Origin: Ryuthela nishihirai
Lineage: Eukaryota > Arthropoda > Arachnida > Araneae > Heptathelidae
Length of the DNA stretch: 64,000 nucleotides
Reading direction: 5' to 3'
Assembly (NCBI GenBank): GCA_038380435.1
Contig: JAWZYU010000010.1
Span: 48,580,135 to 48,644,134, forward strand
Positions 11,228 to 21,474 of this stretch are shown piece after piece. Under the pieces are notes generated by a model. That model ran no database searches. It was given only the letters and a program-made list of their open reading frames with translations, and was not told the DNA's origin. Each line of letters starts with the position of its first letter. Within the stretch, counting starts at the first letter, position 1. A program made the translations under genes and the position numbers.

Positions 11228-12187
11228 ATATTTTTCCACACTTTGATTAACACAAAAGCTAAAATACTTTTAACTCCACCCAACCAGAAACAATTGGAAA
11301 TAGAGCAAATTATGAGTTTATAAATTGAGAAATAAATGTGCAAATGATGATATTGTACAGCCAAAATACCTTGGAATCTTCTATTGGATAGCAATTAAGA
11401 GGAAAATTAAGTAAAATAAAGACTGATACAAATAATAGATAAATATTTCATAATGCAAGAATAAGCAAAAAAATGTAACAAAGGAACAGGCGTTGCACAC
11501 CCCTGTTCATACATAGCTGAAAAGGGGAAATAACAAACTTGGGGTAATTAATTGCATTGTGACTTTAATTCAAATTTAAATGATCGTATATTAAGCTTTA
11601 TGCAGTTAATACAATTATAATATTTATCTTTCTCTATCATTTTCCCAGCACAATTTTCTAAGTGGACCTTAGTCTTTTGTTCCCCTCGGCTCTCAGCCAG
11701 CTGGTTGAAGGAATGAAGTTATGAATCAAGTTACACAAAAATTGGTGGAGCCACACCAGATTGAATTTCTTAATATAACACACATTTATTATTTAAATAT
11801 ACTAGCACATGCATCTCAGCACCAAATCTGTACTGTATAACATACATTTATTATTTCACTCTCTGCCTGTTTCTAAGACGCTGACTATGATAGGTAGGAA
11901 CATAATAGAGAAAGACCTGGTGTCAGTTGTGACACATTACAAAGCCAGACAGTTAACTGCCTTCTGAGGCTAATGGAAGAAAGGCATGGAAAGGAATATG
12001 CTACAATAGAGAAAACAAAGAAAAGAAGACAGGCTGACCTGTTTCATCCATCCAACAACACCAAGTGCCTCTTCATTACTTCTTCCATCCAGTTGCTGTA
12101 ATAATTACTTATATCAAGTTACTGTTCATACTAACTTTTGTTACCAAAACTTTTTAAACCAACACGAAAACATCAGACAGGACAGAT
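11228..12187. other. intron, no certain feature
   Basis: AT-rich. The stretch 11640-12010 is slightly GC-richer and includes two similar phrases, TAACACACATTTATTATTT and TAACATACATTTATTATTT (about 11776 and 11839), hinting at an old unrecognised repeat. No frame or ends were found. Confidence 0.4.
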
Positions 12188-12385
12188 GACAGTGGTGGCT
12201 GTTTGGCAAAAGCTCTCACTGATCTACAGGACCTGGGTTCGAGCCCCGGGTAAGGCATGGATGTTCGTGTTGTTTTCTGCTGAGGTCCTGCCATCCTCTC
12301 AGATCTTCTACTGTGGCATATAAATTGACAGCCTCCTGTCAGACTTCTGTGGCAAGCAGCTGCTTGAGGGGATATTTATTTATTA
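12188..12385 (+). mobile_element. tRNA-derived SINE, family A
   Basis: Plus-strand copy: A-box-like GTGGCTGTTTGGCAAAAGC, B box CTGGGTTCGAGCCCCGGGTA, then GCATGGATGTTCGTGTTG, TTCTGCTGAGGTCCTGCC, CAGATCTTCTACTGTGGC, CTGTGGCAAGCAGCTGCTTG, and a tail of TATTTATTTATT type. The same order is seen at 8221-8416 and 51523-51712 in reverse. The tRNA head marks it as a Pol III-transcribed SINE. Confidence 0.85.
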
Positions 12386-13146
12386 TTATACCTATGATCA
12401 ATTGAATTAAAGTGATTCAAACTGTTCAGTGTAGCTATTGCTTTCATTTAATATGTAGCATATAGTTAACTTCTGCTAGTTAAGCATATTAATTAAACTC
12501 TCTAATTGTGTAAAATAATGTTTTAAGCAACAGCTAGGTCTAATTATGTTTAATTTCATTTTAAAGGTCATCTATAAGTTATGATTCTGTTATGTTGCAT
12601 TGCATGAGGAAAGGGAAATTTGTAGGATGTTGCATAATGCTATACTTCTGTGATCGGTCATCTTTCCTCCCATTTTCTGATGACAAAAGTCAGATTTTTT
12701 CTATGTTAACACTTATAATTACTGCTATTGTAATACTTGTAGTCCTGTGACAAAAAAAAAATTAAAGTTCTTACAGCTATATATATCCTATGCACCAAAT
12801 TTTTATTTGAGAAAAAGCTGTTGAGGCTTCAGAAAGGAATCAAATTTTTCATTAATATGTGAAATACTATTTTTCATTACATTTTAGTGTGAAATCCAAG
12901 AAATTTTATTAAAATAACTAGTGTCTGTAAAAAAAGAGTGTATTGCATTTAATTTTATAAGCTACTGCATACCTGTGTTAACTACTGAGATTGACTACTG
13001 TGATAACTGCTGAGATAACTACTGAGATCGGTAACAATATGAAAAATGTTTAATGGCGTAGTTGAAAAGTTTTTATAAAGATACTGAAATATAATTGCAT
13101 GACTTGCAAACACTGATGTTGAAAAATTATTCCTATGGCATTTCAG
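12386..13146. other. intron; short degenerate tandem repeat
   Basis: At 12975-13027 the phrase TAACTACTGAGA recurs three to four times with small changes. The polypyrimidine-poor approach to exon C ends ...GGCATTTCAG at 13146. Nothing else was seen. Confidence 0.5.
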
Positions 13147-13221
13147 TTCTTTTGGCCAAAATAAACCTCTTTTTGGCCAGAGTGGGTCATCGGTATTTGG
13201 GCAATCACAGACTCCAAATAG
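13147..13221 (+). CDS. Nup214: Nup214 exon C (75 bp, FG motifs)
   Basis: Small exon. The acceptor is GCATTTCAG ending at 13146; the donor is AATAG|GTAAGT after 13221. Together with the two bases left over from exon B it reads S-SFGQNKPLFGQSGSSVFGQ..., adding three FGQ motifs, and leaves in phase 2, which fits exon D. It is too short for ordinary frame finding; the frame, the strong donor and the FG content support it. It continues the disordered receptor-binding tail. Confidence 0.9.
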
Positions 13222-14451
13222 GTAAGTAGCCTATATTGTTAGTAATGAACAATAAGATATATGCATGCATACCAGCAAATAAGCATAGCACTATTTATTG
13301 TCTCCCATGAAATTCAAACTTAAAGTTCTGAAGACTCATTTCTGGAGATTATTATGATGAGGGTGAATATGCTTACTTTTTAAAATGCAATTTACAGAGA
13401 TCATTTGGTTATTTAAATCTAACTAGTCCAGTAGCAAAGATCCTACACAAAGCAAGTCCATTAACCTTTCCAGTGCTCAGCCTGAAAAACGAATGGAACC
13501 ACAGACCAAGCTATTTTTTCACTGTGTTCAACCAAAAAAAGAATTACTTTTAGGAACTTTTTGCCAAATAAAATGAACAGAAATAGATTTAGCATGTGCA
13601 AGAATTGCATAAGGTGATTTTGCACTGTTCACATTCATGGGACTTTCTGTTCTGGTTATGGAAGTAAAGGAATACTTCCTTAATTTTTTTTCCCTTGCAA
13701 TGAACACCACAATTTTTCTGATTGAGTTTTGCACTTTGGGGATCTCTGCAAAGTGCCTACAAGTAATGCACCAAGATTTAAAAAGTTCAAAATTAAACTG
13801 CATTTGATTTTGGATTTTATAAAAGTAAAATATTTAAGAAAAATGAGAAATATATTAATTTTAATAATCTTTCAAAGTGTGATATAGTAAAAGAAAGTAT
13901 CTGGCAAAGCATATAAAAGTTTAAAAATATTGAAGGACCAGAACAATTACAATACATATAAATAGAAAAGAAATTTCTCTATAAATAATAGGCAAATAAA
14001 TTTTTACTTGAAACAGGAAATTTTTTTATGTTTATTTCTCAGTGATATATTTTAAAGAAAGGTCAGGCTTTTTGTAAATCAGAAAAGGTCATGCTTTTAG
14101 TAATTATGAATAAAACAGTGAGCTTCAGATTTTTTTTTTAAATAACCAATAGAAATCTGTCATGTTATATACAAATTAAATAGTATTTTATTCTGAATTT
14201 TATTTTTTTAAAAATAGAATATTTAGATAATTTAAAAAAACATATTAATTTAATAAATTTTTTTAGAGTGATGTATTGAAATAAAAGTGGGGGGGGGGGG
14301 GATCTGGTAAAGTGATTAAGGCATAGTTTTCAGAAACCCGATGAATAAAAATAGCTATGTTATATATTAATGGAAAAGAAATTTCTTTCAGAATAATGAA
14401 AAAATTCACCTGAAACAAGGCTTACTATATATTTTTGTATATTTTCACTAA

Positions 14452-15220
14452 TACATGGGACGTTCAAATGTATATGAGAATTTAGTTACCATTCAAACAC
14501 AAATCAACTAATGTGAGAGGCATTCATTGACAAGTAAAAACATGTTTAAATTTGCACTAGTTGTGCAAGCATTGGGCAAACAGCACTAGTTGTGTCCCCC
14601 TCCACATCACCAATCAATTGTAATCAAGATGTCAGACTAAGAAGTACCAAGCAGTGTTGTGCAGTGCATAATTATCAAATTTCTCATGAAGAAATGTGTC
14701 ATTCCTTCCGAAATATTTACAAGGCTTCAAGCCCAGTTTGGGAAAGATTGTTTGTCACAGGCAAGGATGTACAGTTGGGGAAAATCATTTAGGTAGGATG
14801 ATACTAAGTTGGAAATGAACCTCAGTGGATTCATTTTACTTCCTCCAAGACAAGTCTCATCTTTACACCGCTGCTTTAATGATGGAGACCCTACAGAAAC
14901 TGAAGTAGGATTTATTGCCTCATCCCCATATTGTCCCGAATTGGCTCCATCCAATTTCCATTTGTTTGGACTGCTGAAGGAGTTTTTAGGGGCCAAGAGA
15001 TTCCGACACAATGATGAGGTCATTACAGCTTTGCAAAGTTGGATTGACAAGCAATCAAAAACCTTCTTTGAAACTAGAATTAAGAAGCTTTCAAAACATT
15101 GGAATAAGTGTATTGCAGTTAATGGGGACTGCATTGAAATGTAGTATGTATGATTTTTCTATTTTGTTGTTTTTAGAATCAAATTCTCATTTTATATTTG
15201 AATGCTTCTTTTACTTTAAA
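14452..15220 (+). mobile_element. mariner element relic inside the piggyBac-like element
   Basis: Contains a mariner transposase C-terminus (described separately). Loosely matching inverted sequences bracket it: TTCAAATGTATATGAGAATT near 14465, and near 15175-15215 the reverse complement TTCAAATATAAAATGAGAAT. Exact ends and the TA duplication are not certain. Confidence 0.65.
14809..15144 (+). pseudogene. mariner transposase, C-terminal part
   Basis: A 111-residue open frame whose second half is the mariner catalytic end: ASSPYCPELAPSNFHLFGLL, then KEFLGAKRFRHNDEVITALQ, SWIDKQSKTFFE and a C-terminus ending GDCIEM. In mariner enzymes this block is SPDLAPSDFHLFGPLK, where the final Asp is catalytic. 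Here the motif reads APSNFHLF, so the Asp is replaced by Asn and the PD pair by PE, consistent with an inactive copy. The N-terminal part (about 14592-14792) is an out-of-frame remnant without a clear helix-turn-helix. Confidence 0.82.
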
Positions 15221-15973
15221 ACATAAGCAAGAATTGCACAAGGTGACTTTGCACTGTTCACATTCATGGGATTTCCTGTTCTGTTTATGGCAATAAAGGA
15301 ACACTTTTTTGGCTTTTTCTTTTCCTTACAATGAATACCATTCTTTTGCTGATTGAGTGTTGCACTTTGGGGATCTCGACAAAGTGTATCAAGCTCAGTA
15401 TATCAGATGAGAGAATGAAGATAATCAATCCCTTCCCACCCTTGACAAAATATTATCATCCCATTCCCATCCATAGGATTGATTTGTGAGCACTTTGATT
15501 CCATATTCATTCATACTCAAGAAATAATAAAACATCAGATTTTATTAGGAAATAAAGAAATAATAAAGAAAATTGCAACCATCCCATCAAGGTTTAAAAA
15601 ATGTATGATGCAGCAAGTTGCAAGACTTCCTCATCAGAAAAATCGTATGAAGAGGTTAGCAGTTTTGGTGTATAAATCAATGGAAGTGAAAACAAAAGTT
15701 TAATAAAAATATCTCATCCAATGCAGATGTTACTGGAGGCAGGTCATAACTAAGCTGTAGAGGCACTTGAGCAGCCACATATGTGTTAGTTAACCAACTT
15801 CCTAGAACTAAGCAACTCATCAGTTTTAATTTTGAACTTGGGGAAATAAAGTGATATATAAATGATAAAAATAATTCTAGGAATATTGAAGTAGACTTTA
15901 ACCAGAAAAGAGAGGATAAAAGTATTTACTTATAATTGATTTTAGTTTTTCAGGCTGGGCATGGAAGGGTTAA

Positions 15974-16340
15974 AACTTTTAGTTATTTTAAGCTCTTAAC
16001 AGTATAACTGTAAATTAAATATACACTCAGTCCATGACTAACACAATTTTGGAACATGATTTTTAAAATAGGACCGGTTTTTGATTAATGCAATTGGTTC
16101 TCAGTTTAACATAATTTCCTGACTCCTACTCTATGATCATTTATGATATTACATTTACTATGATAGATAAAGATACTTTCTTTTCCTTATCTATCATACT
16201 TCCAAAAAAAATTACATTTTTCTATACGAATTAGTGTGTTCAAACGGCTATAACATGCATTATATTTGTAAACAATAGAGAACAATTTAATTGGTGCTGA
16301 TCAATGACAATGTACACATATATAAATTCTCCTTCATTGG
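15974..16340. other. intron, no feature seen
   Basis: AT-rich intron sequence, no recognised feature. Confidence 0.5.
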
Positions 16341-16350
16341 TTAAAGTAAA

Positions 16351-16620
16351 TAATGAAATAAGCTCGACATATTCAATCAAATAACAAATCAGCACTTTAG
16401 CGTCGATTTAAATCTTAGAAGAAAAATTGTCTTGAGTCGGGTGGGATATGAACCCACGACCTCCTGTCAGGTGCTCTGGACCACTGAGCATGTCAGGAAC
16501 ATGTCAGGTGCTCTGGACCACTGAGCTACCAGCCACTGATCAAGATCCCCTTTAATTAGCACTATGAACATTCCTTTTATGTTTCATATAGGCACTATTC
16601 AGGCAATTTTAGCCACAAGC
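16351..16620 (-). repeat. tRNA-core inverted-repeat element, copy T1
   Basis: A leader (TAATGAAATAAGCTCGAC) is followed by the inverted-repeat unit AACAAATCAGCACTTTAGC (16383-16401), then AGAAGAAAAATTGTCTTGAG, then a tRNA-like core on the minus strand: B box as GGATATGAACCCACGACC, A box as CTGAGCTACCAGCC. A 35-base piece, CATGTCAGG...CCACTGAGC, is duplicated inside the core. The far inverted repeat is lost. The core points opposite to that of T2, although the leader is in the same direction. Confidence 0.8.
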
Positions 16621-16669
16621 AGCATTTATATTTGCCAATAGATAGAAGCATGTATTACAAGTATGTAGA

Positions 16670-16918
16670 TAATAAATAATGAAATAAGCTCGGCGTATTC
16701 AATCAAGTAACAAATCAGCACTTTAGCGCCTATATGAAACATAAAAGGACTGTTCATAGTGCTAATTAGAAGATATCTTGATCGGCGGCTGGTAGCTCAG
16801 TGGTCCAGATAACCTGACATGTTATCAGGAGGTCGTGGGTTCGTATCCCACCCGGCTCAAGATAATTTTTCCTCTAAGATTGAAATCGATGCTGAAGTGC
16901 CGATTTGTTACATTGGTT
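16670..16918 (+). repeat. tRNA-core inverted-repeat element, copy T2
   Basis: Leader TAATAAATAATGAAATAAGC, then AACAAATCAGCACTTTAGC (16709-16727); the matching inverted unit is at 16891-16909 (reverse complement AACAAATCGGCACTTCAGC, two mismatches). The 163-bp core holds a plus-strand tRNA-like sequence: GGCTGGTAGCTCAGTGG (A box), CCTGACATGTTATCAGG (anticodon-like arm), GGGTTCGTATCCC (B box). The anticodon loop CATGTTA lacks the universal T33, so this is not a working tRNA gene. Confidence 0.82.
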
Positions 16919-17416
16919 AAAGGTTTTAACTTTTCACATGACAAGTAGAAATGCTTGTAAACCTACAGTTAGTCATCTTCATTACTTGGTAATATTTTTA
17001 CAACAATCAATTTTTCGTTTACAATCTTCATTATTGGCAATCATCTATATCTACCATTAATTAAAATAAAACTCCTTTTAGCCATTTTTCATTTCTACTT
17101 TTACCATTGTTTCTTTTCTTAAAAAAAAGAGTTACATATATGAAAATATACATAAACAAATAATAATAAACGCAAAGCATTAACCAAAGTATAATCTTAA
17201 TAAAATGAAAAATAAGTCATTCGGATTGGAATTTTGGAACTCATACTCACACCCACCCACCCACTATTTTGTAAACAATTTTCTTATGAGAAATCATATC
17301 TAATATTTTTTTAAGAACACATCGATCTTGTTGATTGGAAACTTCTACCTTGATATATACTTTGTCTTAATGTAAAGCATTTCATGTATTTACTTATTTC
17401 TTATTTCTATTTAAAG
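16919..17416. other. intron, no feature seen
   Basis: AT-rich sequence with a short ACCC run near 17251. It ends in the exon D acceptor TATTTAAAG. Confidence 0.5.
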
Positions 17417-17571
17417 TTCCCCATTTGGACAGTCCTCTCCTTCACCATCTGGAGGAACATTTGGCCAAACATCAGGATTTTTCAGTGGACTAGGAGGAAA
17501 ACCAAGTGCAGAAAATGCATCAAAAAATGTCTTTGGGTCTTCGTCTTTTGGAGCTGGTAACACCAGCAATA
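17417..17571 (+). CDS. Nup214: Nup214 exon D (FFSGLGGKPS block)
   Basis: The acceptor is TCTATTTAAAG ending at 17416; the donor is AATA|GTAAGC after 17571. It enters in phase 2, completing Ser, and leaves with one base. It encodes SSPFGQSSPSPSGGTFGQ, then TSGFFSGLGGKPSAENAS, then KNVFGSSSFGAGNTSN. The FFSGLGGKPS block followed by FG motifs and NTSN is the pattern I know from the vertebrate NUP214 C-terminal region, so this exon is the strongest evidence for gene identity. The following intron is about 30.5 kb, the largest in the window. Confidence 0.93.
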
Positions 17572-18009
17572 GTAAGCTTTTATTATTATCACTTAAAACT
17601 GAAAATATTAATATATAAGCTATAATTCACTAATAAAAATAGTTGTAAGCATTAAGGGGTATAAACATATATGTAAAAAAATAATAATACTAAGAACATT
17701 ATTACAAATATATATGTAATTTGTGTTACTGTTATTGTATTACAATGATTTCTGCAAGCACTAATTTTTTAAAACAGTTTATAGACTTTACTGTGGTAAA
17801 ATCTCAAAAATGTTATACTATATGTAATAATCCAAATTAACAGTTATGGAGGACATTTTTTTTTTCACTTTATTTGTTTGAATTCTCTTTCAAACTAAAG
17901 ATTCTATATTAAATCCATTAGTTTCATGTAAAGAGCATTATACATGTATTATTAACTGTTGAAAATTAAAATAGTTATCAACTATTAAATGAATTAGTCA
18001 TTTTTTATA
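17572..18009. other. start of the 30.5-kb intron, no feature seen
   Basis: AT-rich intron sequence without recognised features. Confidence 0.5.
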
Positions 18010-18131
18010 TTAACCTTTCCAGTGTCCAGCCAGAATAACTAGAATGAATCTAGTGACACTATTTTTTTAATTTTGTTCAGCAAAAAAAGTGAACTTTAGA
18101 AGCTTTTCCTGAAGGGTTTGCTTCTAAAAAA

Positions 18132-18298
18132 TAGGAGAAAACTCTCAGAAGCTTTTCGGAGCAGAGACAGCACTCTGTCTTCAGTGAAGTGATGCTATGT
18201 ATTGACGTTTGGTCTGTTTAGACAAAGAGCTTCTTTCCACATGTCATGAAGGGCAGTTCCAGTGTTTTGGTTGCAGGTGGGGATGGACGAGGTCATTC
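18132..18298 (-). mobile_element. Penelope-like element, 3'-terminal fragment
   Basis: The first 160 bases match the 3' end of the larger element at 19089-20303 almost base for base (AGCTTTTCGGAGCAGAGACA, AGTGAAGTGATGCTATG, AGCTTCTTTCCACATGTC). On the minus strand it encodes the last part of the endonuclease region, ...MTSSIPTCNQNTGTALHD. Upstream coding sequence is absent, so it is a 5'-truncated copy. Confidence 0.75.
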
Positions 18299-18429
18299 TT
18301 TTCCTGAGAGGTCTTGTTCTATACCAAAAATAAGCAAATTTTATTAATAAAGTGTAATTTATTATAAAATAAAGTTTTTTGTGGTTTTGCATTCTTCACA
18401 GATCTATATGGCATATCAATGCCATATCA

Positions 18430-18480
18430 GTGCCATATAAGACCTCTGTGGCAAGCAGCTACTTGAAGAGGTATTTGTTT
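18430..18480 (+). mobile_element. SINE family A, 3' tail only
   Basis: The sequence CTCTGTGGCAAGCAGCTACTTGAAG plus a TTTGTTTGTTTA tail equals the last 50 bases of family A at about 12335-12385. The tRNA head is missing. Confidence 0.6.
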
Positions 18481-19088
18481 GTTTACTAATTTTGAATATT
18501 TTAATAGTTTCATTTTCCTTACAGCAGCTTAATGAAGGACCTGTTCTAAATATTCCTGACATTTTTCAAACTATTTATTCAGACTTTTTCATTTCTTTTT
18601 CATTCTTTTAAATTTTTATTTAAGTGATTGTATCTGACACATACATATGAAAGTTATTTTGTTCTTTTAACATTAATAGAAAAGTTATGAAAAATCATCA
18701 AAATGAGGTTGAAAGGTGAATTTTTTTTTTCAATTTCTTGTTCACATTGCATTTCAAAAGCTAACACTTTAAAAATTATCCCATTAGGTACTAAATGCAG
18801 TCATCTCTCCACACAAAAAGTTGTGCTTTAATATATTAAATATTGGTGCCCAAAAAATTTTTCAAAAATATAAAATATTCAAAATTTTGAAAATGTTGCA
18901 TATTTTAAAAACGTTTTAAAATTATATTCAAAAAAGTTGAAACTTTTGCAAATTAAAGACAAAGATTTGTATTAAATAACTATGGAAAGAAACTTTGATA
19001 CATTATAGTTAAAATAATTTAAAATTTTCTATCTTTGAGCAATAAAATTTTATAGTTTATCCTTCAAACTATTTGCATGTTGAAAGTT

Positions 19089-20303
19089 CTTAGGAGCTTT
19101 TCCGAGCAGAGACAGCACTCTGTCTTCAGTGAAGTGATGCTATGTATTGATGTTAGGTCTGTTTAGACAAAGAGCTTCTTTCCACATGTCGTGAAGGGCA
19201 ATTCCAGGGTTTCGGTTGCAGGTGGGGATGGACGAGGTCATTATTTCAATAGCCACACGGACTATGGTTCCGTAGAAAGTGGATGCATGTGCAAGAAGTG
19301 TGGCGTGCTCCCAGTCTATTGTTGCCGTGTGTTGCACTGCTAGCTCATAGGTGGCCGACATCAGTTTGGTGCTCCGCAAACCTTTCTAGTAAAGAGCAAA
19401 TGGTTTTGCCGATTTAGTACACAACGGAATTATCCGGCAAATGTAGGGGAAATCGGTATATGCCTGATTTTTGAAGTAGGCTATATATTTGTCCCTGTGC
19501 CTTTTGACTAATTTCTTCAAATCTGTAGCTGGGCTGAAAACAATTTTGATATTATGGGCTCTGAGTAATTTGCGGACCGATTCACATAGGACAGGAACGT
19601 AAGAAATAGGTCCAGCAAAAGTTGTACATTCAGGTGATTGGGAGTCTCAGAATATTTAGTCTCAGTTCAGGTGATTGGGAGGAGAGCCGAATCTCTTCTG
19701 TTTTTGTTTCTATATTTACTAATAACTTTGCCTATTGCTGTTGAGTTGTAGCCATGGGAAGCAGCGATGGAATGGATGTTTAAAATTTCTTCTTCAAGCA
19801 GCTGCTCATTTGAAGACACGCCGAAAGCCCTATGTGTGAGGGAACGGAAGGCTGCAATTTTGTACACCCATGGGGCACATTAGTCTGTGCACGTATGACA
19901 GAAGGGACGTAGGTAGGCTTCCGGTATACCGACGACATCAAGTCTCCTGTGTCATCTTTTTGGATTAAAATATCTAAATAGGGGATAGCACTTCTATTCT
20001 CCTCCTCCTTCGTAAAGCGTATCGTGGGATATATATTGTTGGCAGAGTCAATGAGGCTGTTTAATTGGTCATTGCTGCCATTCCAAATTAAAAATATATT
20101 GTCGACATAGCGACACCAGAAGAAGGTAAAGAAATAATGACCTCGTCCGTCCCCACCTGCAACCGAGACACTGGAATCGCCCTTCACAACATGTGGAAAG
20201 AAGCTCTTTATCTAAACATACCTAACATCAATACATAGCATCACTTCACTGAAGATGGAGCGCTGTCTCTGCTCCAAAAAGCTTCTGAGAGTTTTCTCCT
20301 AAG
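19089..20303 (-). mobile_element. Penelope-like retroelement flanked by inverted copies of its own 3' end
   Basis: The middle carries a minus-strand reverse transcriptase end and a GIY-YIG-like C-terminus (described separately). The 3' terminal 160 bases (19089-19248) are repeated in inverted orientation at 20140-20303, butted directly against the truncated reverse transcriptase. Shared words include AGTGAAGTGATGCTATG, AAAGAAGCTC and GCAGGTGGGGA. Inverted or direct partial copies (pseudo-LTRs) are a known habit of Penelope-like elements. The element is dead. Confidence 0.82.
19140..20130 (-). pseudogene. Penelope-type reverse transcriptase / GIY-YIG endonuclease relic
   Basis: Minus-strand coding blocks in order. 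RT motif C region CRYVDNIFLIWNGSNDQLNS comes first, then TIRFTKEEENRSAIPYLDIL, then VYRKPTYVPS (near 20127-19900). A frame-shifted stretch follows, EEEILNIHSIAASHGYNS, then a C-terminal block ATIDWEHATLLAHASTFYGT (about 19330-19270) that resembles the end of the GIY-YIG domain of Penelope-like elements. The catalytic YVDD box reads YVDN, and the N-terminal half of the RT is missing. Several stops and frame shifts break it. Such elements copy RNA into DNA by target priming. Confidence 0.8.
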
Positions 20304-20497
20304 AACTTTTTTTTTTATTTGTGACATATAGGACAGAGCAGAATCCTAGAAGCTACTCCTATCTTTTACAGGCCTTCTCATACAAGGACATGCTCTACTA
20401 AGACCGAAGTCACTGGTGACCACTGCCTCTGTTAGAGCTAACACAACACACAAAGTTTGCCTTGCTGGAACAGTCACTAGCTGCTTAACCGCTATGC

Positions 20498-20640
20498 CAG
20501 TTTATATTTTTTAATGATTTTTGAAATATGCCACTTTTTCAAGTTTTCTCATATTTAATATATTAAAGTGCAACTTTTTGCATTGAAAGATGACTACATT
20601 TAGTACCAAATAGCTTAATTTTTTTAAGGTGTTGCACCAA
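20498..20640. repeat. direct repeat, first copy (second at 21487-21620; diverged inverted copy at 18770-18870)
   Basis: A block of about 130 bp with GATTTTTGAAATATGCCACT, CAAGTTTTCTCATATTTAAT, AAGATGACTACATTTAGTAC and TTAAGGTGTTGCA occurs here and at 21487-21620, nearly identical. A more diverged reverse-complement copy lies near 18770-18870. It seems to be part of the internal repeat structure of the surrounding element. Confidence 0.8.
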
Positions 20641-21237
20641 CTTGCAACATGCAAATAGTTTGAAGGATAAACTCTAAAATTTTATTTCTCAACAACAGAG
20701 AATTTTAAATTATTTTAAATTAATTTTTGAGCAAGAAGGTCTTTTTAATTGTATACATTATAGTTTTTTTTTATTATTATTTGGTCAATATTTTGATAGT
20801 TTCTTTTTTCTCACTTGCAGCATAATGAAGGAACTGTATTGAATTTTAATGAAATGTCTGCTAATAAAAGTCAAATTTGCAATTCATCCTTTTTTGCAGA
20901 AATAATAGTTTAACTAGATTTTGTTGAATTGTAATGTTTATAAAGGTGGAAAAATATGATATGGCTAAATTTTTTTGAAAAAATTTATCCCCATCATTTT
21001 TCCTTCCCCCAAAACAGGACAGAAATTTAACAGGGAGTCAACCTTAACAAATTATATCTCAAATTGAAGCTCATTATGTTTCCAATGTGATGGACTGCCT
21101 CAAACATAACTTCAAAAAAAGGGAGGAAAAATGTGGTCAATGTTTATGAGTCATATATCAAATGAAAGTTTCTGAATGTTGGTGTTTTTAGTGACAAAGA
21201 AAAATTATAAATAGCTATTAAAAATTTTCTCAACTTT

Positions 21238-21474
21238 TCTTCCTATATAAATATATGCATGCTAAAAAGTAGAAAATAAATCTAAAATATGTCAATGGTT
21301 CAGTTAGTCACCGAATTCATATTCACTTCAAAGGAAGATAGGGTACTAATTTACTTACTCAACAAGATTGCCAGCTCCCTATCTTCCTTTGAAGTGAATA
21401 CAAATTCAGTAACTGATTGCACCATCTTAGGTTTATTTTCTACTTTTTAGGGTGCATATATATATAAGAAGATA
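21238..21474. repeat. palindrome with arms of about 100 bp
   Basis: Left arm about 21238-21343 (including TAGAAAATAAATCTAA, TTCACTTCAAAGGAAGATAG); loop of about 33 bases; right arm from 21377 (CCCTATCTTCCTTTGAAGTG) to about 21474. The arms match with scattered differences. It has no coding sequence and lies inside the 18014-22434 element. Confidence 0.82.

Larger units (their letters stand above)
13465..15969. mobile_element. piggyBac-like non-autonomous element, TTAA-flanked
   Basis: TTAA at 13461-13464 is followed by CCTTTCCAGTGCTCAGCCTG. At the other side TTAA at 15970-15973 is preceded by a sequence whose reverse complement is CCCTTCCATGCCCAGCCTG. The two ends match over about 19 bases with few differences, and TTAA duplications are the piggyBac signature. 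The interior has no piggyBac transposase. It has low-complexity AT-rich blocks shared with 30.6-31.6 kb and 47.3-47.5 kb, a G run at 14289, and an inserted mariner relic. A block of about 150 bp near 13585-13750 recurs at 15225-15385. Confidence 0.72.

Noticed and set aside
12660..12700. CTGATGA motif as a possible hammerhead ribozyme core (checked because Penelope-like elements can carry one)
   Set aside because: No GAAA half or stems in the right places, and it is not near the Penelope-like element.
15479..15703. 74-codon plus-strand frame inside the first piggyBac-like element
   Set aside because: Lysine-rich composition expected from AT-rich DNA; no match to a transposase block.
16788..16866. 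Functional tRNA gene at the T2 core (also the T6 and T8 cores)
   Set aside because: A and B boxes are good, but the anticodon loop CATGTTA lacks T33, acceptor pairing is not convincing, and the sequence recurs in several mobile copies.
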